Origin: Clostridia bacterium
GTDB lineage: Bacteria > Bacillota > Clostridia > Oscillospirales > QAKW01
NCBI GenBank assembly: GCA_017440465.1
Contig: JAFSHF010000022.1
Coordinates: forward strand, 1-64,000
Reading direction: 5' to 3'
Length of the DNA: 64,000 nt
Shown: positions 1 to 6,534 of the stretch, piece by piece
Numbering within the stretch: the stretch's first letter is position 1
Layout: the number at the start of each line of letters is the position of its first letter
Made by a program: the position numbers and the translations under genes
The notes under the pieces: model-generated
The model's database searches: none
The model's input: only the letters and a program-made list of their open reading frames with translations
What the model was told of the DNA's origin: nothing

Positions 1-1
1 A

Positions 2-796
2 GTGCAAAATCACTTTATGCGATATTTGCAGGTTGGCGGATTCCCGGAATTGGCTCTTGCGGATAACGATTTGATGGCCCAACAAATCATGAGAGAAGAT
101 GTGGTGGATAAGGTTCTCAAGCGCGATCTTCCTTCGTTGTACAATATTCGCAACGCAACAGAACTGGAACGTATCTTCCTCTATCTGTGCAATGTATCTT
201 CTGAAATTGTTTCGATTGAAGCAATAACGAAAGAACTTAACGGCGTTTCACGTACAACGGTAGAAAATTATATCCAGTATCTTGAAAGTGCAAATCTTAT
301 ATATCAAAGTTGGCCGGTAGATATGGCAGGTAAAAAAGTTCTCAAAGCCAGACCGAAAATCTATATTGCTGATGCAGCGATCCGAAATGCCGTTTTAATG
401 GATGATTCTATCATGACTGATCCTGTGGGTATGGGCAAGGTTGTCGAAACCGCGGTGTATAAGCACGTAGCTGCTTTTTATTATCAGTTCGCAACATCGA
501 TTGGATATTTCCGTGGCGGTAAAAAGAACAAGGAAATAGATATCGTTGTAGATTATCCTAATATTAGAAACATTTTAATTGAAGTTAAATATCGCGAGGG
601 TGCTCCTATCGCAGATGATGATGCAATTGTTGAATTGTGTGAAGAAGCATCTGCCGGAATTATTGTCACAAAGGCCGCGTCTGATTTTGGTGTGCACAAC
701 ACCCCCAGCGGAAAAGAATTGTTACGAATTCCCGCATTCGCCTTCCTCTATCTATTAGGTAATGCTGAAAAGCATGGCTACCGCGGAATTGAATAA
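2..796 (+). CDS. DUF4143-type AAA ATPase, C-terminal part (5' truncated by window edge)
   Basis: The visible 264 residues match the C-terminal half of the AAA-plus-DUF4143 family, which is common in bacterial accessory regions. The P-loop ATPase half would lie upstream of base 1, so the GTG at position 2 is only the window edge and not a start. A winged-helix-like segment (about residues 60-110) is followed by a nuclease-like fold. The residues FRGGKKNKEIDIVV and ILIEVKYR (about 168-198) have the D/ExK spacing of a PD-(D/E)xK core. The cellular role of the family is not settled. A 12-bp perfect hairpin (808-833) follows the stop. Family call is firm; function is unknown. Confidence 0.8.
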   Translation: MQNHFMRYLQVGGFPELALADNDLMAQQIMREDVVDKVLKRDLPSLYNIRNATELERIFLYLCNVSSEIVSIEAITKELNGVSRTTVENYIQYLESANLIYQSWPVDMAGKKVLKARPKIYIADAAIRNAVLMDDSIMTDPVGMGKVVETAVYKHVAAFYYQFATSIGYFRGGKKNKEIDIVVDYPNIRNILIEVKYREGAPIADDDAIVELCEEASAGIIVTKAASDFGVHNTPSGKELLRIPAFAFLYLLGNAEKHGYRGIE

Positions 797-807
797 GTTT
801 TACAAAC

Positions 808-833
808 GCTCCCGTGGGATTTCCCACGGGAGC
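808..833. terminator. 12-bp perfect hairpin after the DUF4143 gene
   Basis: The arms GCTCCCGTGGGA and TCCCACGGGAGC are perfect complements with a 2-base loop, 12 bases after the stop codon. There is no good T-run on either side, so this could be a weak terminator or the first hairpin of the structured element that follows. Confidence 0.45.
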
Positions 834-840
834 TACTTAT

Positions 841-1018
<178 letters not shown>

Positions 1019-1042
1019 TATCTCCACCAAGATACTGCTCCC

Positions 1043-1071
1043 TTGACATCTTCTGACAAATCTGCTACACT
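1043..1071 (+). promoter_or_regulatory. Extended -10 promoter for the 1209 gene
   Basis: TTGACA at 1043-1048 is followed after 17 bases by TACACT (1066-1071) with TG one base upstream (1063-1064), an extended -10. It drives the two plus-strand genes that follow. Confidence 0.7.
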
Positions 1072-1208
1072 ATAATCAAATTGACCACTATATCTTAGGC
1101 TCATATCTTTTTAAGATAAGTTCCGAAGGTGAGGTGTGTCAATTTTTCTTTTTTAAGCACTGTTTATCGTACTTTAGTTGTGATATAATGCTCTCGAGAG
1201 GTGAGAAT

Positions 1209-1889
1209 ATGGAACGCATTAAAGCACTCGTTGAACTTTGCAAGGAGCAACCATTCAACATTGATAAAATTCAAACATACCTTCTTGAAAATGAACTAAA
1301 TAGTGAAGAAATTACGCGAGTAGCTATTGAGGTCTGTGAGTATGGCGATTTTTCTTATAGCGATTTTAAATTTCAAAACAACAGAGAATCGCAACCACAA
1401 GAATTGATTACCTATAATTGGGAAAAACTATTTGACGTTTTTATTGAAAACGGTTTAGATGCAAACCTCGTATTCTGTGATGATGGAATAAACCACGAAA
1501 ACATTTTGCAATCCGTTCAATACTTTGATGATGGCGATTTGGGAGCAAGGGTTTTAAGAAATATTTTAACTAAAGGTGGAAATCCCAATATTTTGATTGA
1601 TAACTATCCATTCTTTGCGGAAGTTGATTCGGATTTTATCATGGACATTCAGATGGGTTTATATCCTGAAAAGTGGCAAGTGGATAATGCCTTTCGGTTT
1701 TGGCTGGTTTTAATGGGCTTTGGCGGTGTTATAAAGGATGGTAAATGCCCCGTTCATTTGTGTCCCGGATACATTATAGACGCCTTCAAAGAGTTTGAAA
1801 AGTTTGACTATAAGATCCTTTACAAGAATAACGACTTCGAGTTGCAAATCTTTGACATAGAAACCGGCAATATTATAGCCACTGTATAG
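1209..1889 (+). CDS. Hypothetical protein with ankyrin-like helical pairs
   Basis: I do not recognise this 226-residue protein. I chose the ATG at 1209 because GAGAGGTGAG lies just upstream; the longer frame from 1134 runs through the promoter leader. The segment about residues 75-130 contains two stretches of the form LF-x-x-F-I-E-N-G-L-D-A-N and LR-x-I-L-T-K-G-G-N-P-N, the loop pattern of ankyrin-like repeats. Composition is acidic. It sits 26 bases before another unrecognised gene, probably as one operon ending at the 2557 terminator. Orphan immunity proteins of polymorphic toxin systems often look like this, but no toxin is visible nearby, so that is a guess. Confidence 0.6.
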   Translation: MERIKALVELCKEQPFNIDKIQTYLLENELNSEEITRVAIEVCEYGDFSYSDFKFQNNRESQPQELITYNWEKLFDVFIENGLDANLVFCDDGINHENILQSVQYFDDGDLGARVLRNILTKGGNPNILIDNYPFFAEVDSDFIMDIQMGLYPEKWQVDNAFRFWLVLMGFGGVIKDGKCPVHLCPGYIIDAFKEFEKFDYKILYKNNDFELQIFDIETGNIIATV

Positions 1890-1915
1890 ATGAAATATAT
1901 TTGTGAGGTGATAAA

Positions 1916-2548
1916 ATGAACCTTAAAAAAAGAGATTGTGGGGTCAAAATAAAGTTGAAGCCTTTAGGTGCATATTACTTAAGCGTGCATTTTGATTTTT
2001 ATGGAAACGAAATCTCGTTTGAACCAAGTTCTGCAGTTGGTTTGCAATTCGGCGATTTTTTATGTGCATTATATACTTTGTATCGCGAAAACGGCGAAGG
2101 ACATAGCGAATGGACACCACGAAAATATCATACGGAAAATGGTACCAATCACGTTATCGCTGTTTCTACAACTATTGATTGGGATAACGAAGGCGAAATC
2201 ATGACCATTGAAATGACTAAACATTACGAAGGCGGGAAGATAAACGATCTCTTTTTCAGAATAACAACTGATTACGGTGAAACTTATACCGAGTTTTCTG
2301 TAAATGAAAAAGACTTTTGTTATGCAGTTGCAAAAGCCTGTACAGAAGTTTTAAAAGAATACGGTTTTTATGGATATCGGTATTCAACCGAATATGATAG
2401 TTTTAATCTCAATCATTTAATATTCATAAAAGCATATGCATTAGATTGTTTAGAGGTACGTGAATTTAAGAATACAACAAATAAACATACAAGTACCGGA
2501 AAAACGAATTTTAATAAAGAAATTGAATTACTCCTTTTCGATATGTAA
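1916..2548 (+). CDS. Hypothetical protein, second gene of immunity-like operon
   Basis: A 210-residue soluble protein I do not recognise. It starts at an ATG preceded by GAGGTG and lies 26 bases after the upstream gene. It is rich in beta-strand-type residues with many aromatic and acidic positions (DWDNEGEI around residue 90, YGFYGYRYSTEYDSF around residue 150), with no signal peptide or membrane segment. A strong terminator follows directly. The size, the acidity and the pairing with another orphan gene fit an immunity-type cargo gene. No function can be assigned. Confidence 0.55.
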   Translation: MNLKKRDCGVKIKLKPLGAYYLSVHFDFYGNEISFEPSSAVGLQFGDFLCALYTLYRENGEGHSEWTPRKYHTENGTNHVIAVSTTIDWDNEGEIMTIEMTKHYEGGKINDLFFRITTDYGETYTEFSVNEKDFCYAVAKACTEVLKEYGFYGYRYSTEYDSFNLNHLIFIKAYALDCLEVREFKNTTNKHTSTGKTNFNKEIELLLFDM

Positions 2549-2556
2549 GACCGTTC

Positions 2557-2586
2557 AGCCGAGCAGTTCCCTGCTCGGCTTTTTTA
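2557..2586 (+). terminator. Rho-independent terminator after the 1916 gene
   Basis: AGCCGAGCAG and CTGCTCGGCT pair over 10 bp with a TTCC loop, followed by six T. The same GCCGAGCAG arm is reused in the terminator at 3339-3375. Confidence 0.9.
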
Positions 2587-2590
2587 TCCG

Positions 2591-2619
2591 TTGAAAAGCG
2601 GCGGCATCTGTGTTATAAT
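2591..2619 (+). promoter_or_regulatory. Sigma-A promoter of the XRE regulator
   Basis: TTGAAA (2591-2596), a 17-base spacer and TATAAT (2614-2619), a near-perfect match, begin right after the preceding terminator. Confidence 0.75.
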
Positions 2620-2727
2620 CAGTTCAATACTTTTCACTTCACCCGCGGTTTATTTTCCCCACTAAACCAACGGTAGGTGTGATTTTTGCTTTCCATGCGC
2701 TATACTGTAAACGAAAGGAGAACCTGT

Positions 2728-3336
2728 ATGGATCAAATTAAAATCGGAAAATTTATTGCCGCTTGCAGAAAAGAGCAACAGTTCACCCAACTGCAGCTGG
2801 CAGACAAGCTGGGAATCACCGATAAGGCAGTATCCAAATGGGAGCGGGGCATCGCCATGCCCGATACGTCCATTATGCTGGACTTGTGTGAGATCCTGCA
2901 GATCAACGTCAATGAATTATTAAGTGGGGAGAAAATCACTATGGAAAACAAACATCAAAAAAATGAAGAGCTGATGCTCGATCTGGCGAAGGAGATCGCC
3001 CAAAAGAACAAAACCATCTGGACGACCATGTGGGTCATTCTGGCGGTAAGTATATTGGGGTTGCTCGGAGGCGCCGCCGCCGTATATTTCTTTGTACCGG
3101 AAGGGGTCTGGCAGGTGGTATCCGTTATCGGAATCTGCATCCTCTTTTTAGTGCCCTGTTTTTACGCATTAAAGCTGGAGGTCAGCGTGGGTGCCTATAA
3201 ATGCAAAAACTGCGGGCACGAATTTGTACCCACCTATACGCAGGCATTGAACGCGATGCACACCGGCACCACCCGCCACCTGAAATGCCCCGAATGCAGC
3301 AAGCGCACCTGGTGCAAAAAAGTTTGGAAGAAATGA
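2728..3336 (+). CDS. XRE-family regulator with two membrane segments and a C-terminal zinc ribbon
   Basis: A 202-residue membrane-tethered DNA-binding protein. Residues 1-65 form a Cro/CI-type helix-turn-helix (LADKLGITDKAVSKWERG is the recognition region). Two hydrophobic segments cover about 92-145. The tail has CxxC (CKNCGHEF) and CPEC pairs typical of a small zinc ribbon. The ATG at 2728 has AAAGGAG at good spacing; the upstream in-frame TTG at 2686 lacks one. This architecture is common in clostridia, and its targets are not known. It is a single-gene unit between its own promoter and terminator. A membrane-anchored repressor that senses a metal or redox state is possible but unproven. 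Confidence 0.85.
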   Translation: MDQIKIGKFIAACRKEQQFTQLQLADKLGITDKAVSKWERGIAMPDTSIMLDLCEILQINVNELLSGEKITMENKHQKNEELMLDLAKEIAQKNKTIWTTMWVILAVSILGLLGGAAAVYFFVPEGVWQVVSVIGICILFLVPCFYALKLEVSVGAYKCKNCGHEFVPTYTQALNAMHTGTTRHLKCPECSKRTWCKKVWKK

Positions 3337-3338
3337 CA

Positions 3339-3375
3339 AAAGCCGAGCAGAGTGAAAACTCTGCTCGGCTTTTGT
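3339..3375. terminator. Bidirectional terminator between the XRE gene and the minus-strand operon
   Basis: AGCCGAGCAGAGT and ACTCTGCTCGGCT form a 13-bp stem with a GAAA loop. AAAA lies on one side and TTTTG on the other, so it can end transcription from both directions. Confidence 0.8.
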
Positions 3376-3464
3376 TATGCTATGTGGTCTAAACCATTTG
3401 TAAACTGCTCAAAGTCAAAATTGAAATCGATCTTCACCTCGGGTTATCTGCAAAGCGATGAATA

Positions 3465-3842
3465 TCATGATATTTTTTCTTGTATTTCCAATATGACTTC
3501 CTCAGCAGTAATTTCAATACCTACGCCATCAAAGATTATTGAAATCACGTTCGAGACCTTAAAGTCAACCTCATATAACCATCTTACAACAACATCTAAA
3601 TTTATATTGAATTGTTGTAATCCGTTGATATGAAAATGAAACAAGGTTTCGTCCTCATAAGATTTTACTGTCACTTGAGCACTTTTTCCGTCACAGGAAA
3701 TATATTCGAGACTCCAATCATGCAATCGATCCTTAGCATTGACCTCGCCAATGATTTCAGTGATATCAGTAATTTTTGTAATTTGGGTTTTGTGTTCTTT
3801 TTTATCACTGTCATTGAAAATCAGATATTCTTGAGTCCTCAT
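3465..3842 (-). CDS. Hypothetical protein, last gene of the 4290-3465 operon
   Basis: A 125-residue soluble protein that I do not recognise. GGAG lies 8 bases before the ATG at 3842, and only 3 bases separate it from the stop of the gene upstream. The composition is beta-rich (VTVKSYEDETLFHFHINGLQQFN around residues 55-75), and the C-terminus is acidic. It is probably cotranscribed with the 66- and 77-residue genes from a promoter region that shares a dyad with the WYL regulators (4338-4353). No function can be stated. Confidence 0.6.
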   Translation of the reverse strand: MRTQEYLIFNDSDKKEHKTQITKITDITEIIGEVNAKDRLHDWSLEYISCDGKSAQVTVKSYEDETLFHFHINGLQQFNINLDVVVRWLYEVDFKVSNVISIIFDGVGIEITAEEVILEIQEKIS

Positions 3843-3845
3843 GTT

Positions 3846-4046
3846 CTATGCTCCTTTTTCGCTTTGTTCCGTTACTTCGCCGGTCAAAATATGACTTTTC
3901 AATGTGATAATTTTGCCGTCGCGACCAAAGACCCAAACGTTGACGGCAGGTTGTTCGTACCATACATCCGTTTCTTTTTCGCCGTAATTTTCCAAATAAT
4001 ATTCGCGCAGGTTCTTTGCGAACCGTTCTTTATCAAAAATACTCAT
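3846..4046 (-). CDS. Small hypothetical protein (66 aa)
   Basis: I chose the ATG at 4046 because AGGAGTGATGA precedes it; the longer frame overlaps the upstream gene. The 66-residue product is charged and soluble, with WYEQPAVNVWVFGRDGKIITL in its middle, a strand-turn-strand pattern. It is the middle gene of a three-gene operon (10 bases after the 77-residue membrane protein gene, 3 bases before the 125-residue gene). Family unknown. Confidence 0.6.
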   Translation of the reverse strand: MSIFDKERFAKNLREYYLENYGEKETDVWYEQPAVNVWVFGRDGKIITLKSHILTGEVTEQSEKGA

Positions 4047-4056
4047 TTCATCACTC

Positions 4057-4290
4057 CTATCTGAATAATGATCTTGCAAACAAGAAAGCAAGAAATCCCC
4101 ACCCCAAAAGGCAGTCGATCGACTCCCAATCAGCACCGCTGAAAATAAAATATATCAGCATATAGGCGACAATTACGATAACAACCCAACCGCAGCCAAA
4201 GTCGGGGCCGCACCCGCCACCGGATCCGCCGCTGCCGCCCGAACCACCGCTTGTGCTGTTGAAAGCGTGAAAATCATTCATATCAGGCAT
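4057..4290 (-). CDS. Small Gly/Ser/Cys-rich membrane protein (77 aa)
   Basis: First gene of the operon. An N-terminal stretch (residues 1-13) leads into a flexible linker of GGS repeats (14-25). Two cysteines follow (GGCGPDFGCGW, about 24-34), then a strongly hydrophobic segment (VVIVIVAYMLIYFIF, about 36-50) and a second, shorter one (LLGWGFLAFLF). AAAGGGG precedes the ATG at 4290. The layout suggests a one- or two-pass membrane microprotein with a flexible extramembrane tail and a possible metal or disulfide pair. I do not recognise a family. Its promoter carries a dyad shared with the WYL operon, so it may belong to the same response. Confidence 0.6.
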   Translation of the reverse strand: MPDMNDFHAFNSTSGGSGGSGGSGGGCGPDFGCGWVVIVIVAYMLIYFIFSGADWESIDCLLGWGFLAFLFARSLFR

Positions 4291-4316
4291 AATGCAACCC
4301 CTTTCTTCTTCATTGT

Positions 4317-4356
4317 CTGAATTTTAACACAGTTGCAGTCCGATAAAACGGACTTA
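4317..4356 (-). promoter_or_regulatory. Promoter/operator of the 4290-3465 operon; dyad GTCC-N8-GGAC
   Basis: Bases 4338-4353 read GTCCGATAAAACGGAC, a perfect 5-bp inverted repeat (GTCCG/CGGAC). The whole segment, from CTGAATT through GGACTT, is about 85 percent identical to 11412-11460 upstream of the WYL genes. A TTAAAAT box lies on the minus strand beside the dyad. A shared regulator is inferred. Confidence 0.6.
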
Positions 4357-4372
4357 TGTGCCCCAAAAACAG

Positions 4373-4409
4373 AAAAACCTCGATAAAAAAGTTTTTATCG
4401 AGGTTTTTG
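4373..4409 (-). terminator. Terminator of the nicotinamidase-like gene
   Basis: Read on the minus strand, AAAACCTCGATAAAAA pairs with TTTTTATCGAGGTTTT immediately after the stop codon at 4411, followed by a T-run. Confidence 0.85.
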
Positions 4410-4410
4410 A

Positions 4411-4914
4411 TTATACCACGTCCACCTGACACATTTGCATGGTTTTTAAAGCAGCTTGGTGGCTCTCGGGGGTGACACCGGCACAGCAAGCGGAATCCAC
4501 CTTCACCTGCGCGTCGGGGAATTGCGCTTTGATGATGAGCGCGTTGGAAACCACGCAGATATCGGTGCAAAGACCGATCAACTCCACGCTTTCAAGCATT
4601 TCCTCATCCCAATGGGGCCACCCGAAATTGGGCTTGTCAATAATTTTTGCGCCCTCGACGTAAAGACCGTCGGCAATCTCCCAACCTTTTGTGCCCTTGA
4701 TGCAATGCGGAACAGGAAGATGTTTGCCCTCTGTGGTATCGAGATAATTCTCAAAATGGGTATCTCTTGTAAAAATAATCTCGTCGCCGTTTTGGGTGTA
4801 TTCCTGAATCTTTGCCTTGACCTTGGGGACGATGGCAACCGCCTCCTTGGTGCCGAGTACCATATCGATAAAATCGTTTTGCATATCGACGACGATCAAT
4901 GTCTTTTTCATCAT
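4411..4914 (-). CDS. Nicotinamidase-like cysteine hydrolase (isochorismatase family)
   Basis: A 167-residue enzyme of the isochorismatase/nicotinamidase superfamily, expected to hydrolyse an amide such as nicotinamide to nicotinic acid for NAD salvage. Visible features: the N-terminal VVDMQNDF with catalytic Asp10, TRDTHFENY (about 49-57) with metal-ligand Asp/His, IIDKPNFG with a Lys near 94, and the catalytic cysteine in GLCTDICVVSNA (Cys120). I chose the ATG pair at 4914/4911 because GGAGGT lies directly upstream and a promoter is at 4945-4973. The same frame stays open upstream, without a stop, through a terminator into the small basic gene at 5229, so a longer read-through product is formally possible. 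Its own terminator follows. Confidence 0.85.
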   Translation of the reverse strand: MMKKTLIVVDMQNDFIDMVLGTKEAVAIVPKVKAKIQEYTQNGDEIIFTRDTHFENYLDTTEGKHLPVPHCIKGTKGWEIADGLYVEGAKIIDKPNFGWPHWDEEMLESVELIGLCTDICVVSNALIIKAQFPDAQVKVDSACCAGVTPESHQAALKTMQMCQVDVV

Positions 4915-4944
4915 CAGACCTCCAATGTGCGTTTGGTTGGATTT

Positions 4945-4973
4945 ATTATACCATACATCGATAAAATTTTCTA
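4945..4973 (-). promoter_or_regulatory. Promoter of the nicotinamidase-like gene
   Basis: On the minus strand TAGAAA, 17 bases, TATAAT (4950-4945). It lies downstream of the 5045-5091 terminator, so this gene has its own transcript. Confidence 0.6.
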
Positions 4974-5043
4974 CCGCTATATTAACAAAAAATCGCGTAT
5001 AGATTTTAATCATCTTTTGGCTGAAAGCGGAGAATTCTTTATA

Positions 5044-5229
5044 AAAAAGCAAAAAATCAGCACCGTAAAGGTCATCCTTTCGGTACTGATTCTTTTTTCT
5101 GTTATATCGTTTGCGATTTGGGCGTTTGCGTGTGATGGGGTTCAGGCTGCCCCACGTTTTTCGTCTTCTGCTGTCTGCTTTTCTCTTTTCTTTCTTTGAT
5201 GGTTTTTCGTATGCAATAAACCGTTCCAT
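5044..5229 (-). CDS. Small basic protein with a terminator inside its frame (candidate non-stop ribosome-rescue factor)
   Basis: The frame opens at ATG 5229 (AAAGG 10 bases upstream; an earlier ATG at 5235 is 4 bases from it), 44 bases after the rtcB stop. The first 50 residues are very basic: KPSKKEKRKADSRRRKTWG then NPITRKRPNRKRYNRKKNQ. From Asn47 on, the codons are those of a 16-bp terminator hairpin and its T-tract (5091-5044), giving a hydrophobic FLLF end. No stop codon occurs before or after the hairpin, so a terminated mRNA would lack a stop. Known ArfA (E. coli) and BrfA (B. subtilis) are made from such non-stop messages and rescue ribosomes when tmRNA fails. Similarity to these is by size, charge and gene logic only; identity is inference. 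Confidence 0.6.
5045..5091 (-). terminator. Strong intrinsic terminator inside an open reading frame
   Basis: On the minus strand AATCAGTACCG-AAAGG, loop ATGA, CCTTT-A-CGGTGCTGATT gives about 16 pairs with one bulge, then TTTTGCTTTTTT. It would end the WYL-controlled RNA array-DUF2828-rtcB transcript. It also has T-rich flank on the plus side. Confidence 0.85.
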
Positions 5230-5272
5230 TATCATTTTTCCTTTCTTCGCGCCGATCAGCATAGGCGGCGGA

Positions 5273-6481
5273 TCACTCCGCCGCCTTAAAGTTATAAATG
5301 GGTTTGATATGGGCAATGATTTCGGCGGTAGGCTCGATATTGGCAACGATCTCATCCATATTCTTATATGCCATGGGGGACTCATCCTGCGTATTGGTAT
5401 TGACACAGGTGGTGTAGATCCCCTCCATCTGCTTTTCATACTCTTCCATCGTCAGCCGCTCAAAAGCGGCAGAACGGGACATCAAACGGCCGGCACCGTG
5501 GGGCGCGGAAAAGTTCCAATCCGCGTTTCCCTTGCCGATGCAGATCAAACTTCCGTCCCGCATATTGATGGGGATCAACAGTTTCTCCCCTGCCTTTGCG
5601 GAAACAGAGCCCTTACGGAGAATCCTCTCCTCTACATCGATATAATTATGGATCGTCTGGAAGGTTTCGATTGCCTCAAGGCCGGTCTTTTGGAGCAAGA
5701 TCTCCGCCATCTTCTCGCGGTTCCGCTTGGCAAATTGCTGGCAGATATTGATATCGTGCAGGTAATCCTCCATAAACTTGCCATAGAGGAAGCAAAGTTC
5801 GCGGGGCATGGTGGGCTCTTTGGCGTCCCACTCCCTTGCCATCTGCTTTAAGGTGGATTGGATCTCGCTTCTGCGGCCCTGCTCCTTATAGGTACGGATG
5901 ATCTCATCCCGCTTTTTGAAATACTCCTCCTTGCCGAGATTCAAGTCGACGGCGATGCCTTGATAAATTTCCGCCACTTGAGTACCGAGGTTTCGGCTGC
6001 CGGAATGGATGATCAAATACTTATTTCCATCCTCATCGGCATCGATCTCGATGAAATGGTTTCCGCCGCCCAAGGTACCAAGGCTTCTCTCCAGACGCTT
6101 GGAATGCTTCAGGCTTCGGTAGCAACGAAGCTTTGTCAGATCAAAGCGCTCTATTCTCCCCTCCCAGACATTTCTGCCGCAGGGAATGGTGTGTGCCGCG
6201 GCATCGAATGCCGCAAGATCGATATCGGTCTTACCCAGATTTACGGTATACATCCCGCACCCGATATCCACACCGACCATATTGGGAACCACCTTATCCA
6301 CAATGGTCATGGTGGTACCGATGGTACAGCCCTTTCCTGCGTGCACATCGGGCATAATGCGGATCTTTGAATTGGCAAAAGCCTCCTCATTGCATACGGT
6401 TTCGATTTGCTCGTATGCGGTGGGCTCTAATGTATCTGTATAACATATGGCAGTATTAAACTTGCCTATAATCTCAATCAT
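5273..6481 (-). CDS. rtcB: RtcB-family RNA-splicing ligase (compact form)
   Basis: RtcB joins RNA ends bearing 2',3'-cyclic phosphate (or 3'-phosphate) to 5'-OH ends, using GTP and Mn2+. All core motifs are visible in the 402 residues: PDVHAGKG (44-51), the metal motif VDIGCGM with Asp72 and Cys75, GGGNHFIEI with His142, HSGSR with His159, HNY with His279, and the guanylylated histidine in APHGAGRLMSR (His328). The protein is shorter than archaeal RtcB and close to other bacterial homologues of about 400 residues. AAAGGAAG precedes the ATG. It lies 53 bases after the DUF2828 gene and is cotranscribed with it and with the tRNA-like RNA array. That context suggests its substrates are those RNAs or damaged tRNA. 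Confidence 0.95.
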   Translation of the reverse strand: MIEIIGKFNTAICYTDTLEPTAYEQIETVCNEEAFANSKIRIMPDVHAGKGCTIGTTMTIVDKVVPNMVGVDIGCGMYTVNLGKTDIDLAAFDAAAHTIPCGRNVWEGRIERFDLTKLRCYRSLKHSKRLERSLGTLGGGNHFIEIDADEDGNKYLIIHSGSRNLGTQVAEIYQGIAVDLNLGKEEYFKKRDEIIRTYKEQGRRSEIQSTLKQMAREWDAKEPTMPRELCFLYGKFMEDYLHDINICQQFAKRNREKMAEILLQKTGLEAIETFQTIHNYIDVEERILRKGSVSAKAGEKLLIPINMRDGSLICIGKGNADWNFSAPHGAGRLMSRSAAFERLTMEEYEKQMEGIYTTCVNTNTQDESPMAYKNMDEIVANIEPTAEIIAHIKPIYNFKAAE

Positions 6482-6534
6482 AATATTCTTCCTTTCAAAA
6501 AAAGAGGCGAGAAATGAATCCCACCCCTAAAAAT

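Noticed and set aside
4411..5439. Single 342-residue protein from 5439 to 4411
   Set aside because: Its N-terminal part overlaps rtcB out of frame, a strong terminator and a promoter lie in the middle, and the amidase has its own ribosome site. A shorter read-through from 5229 is kept only as a possibility.
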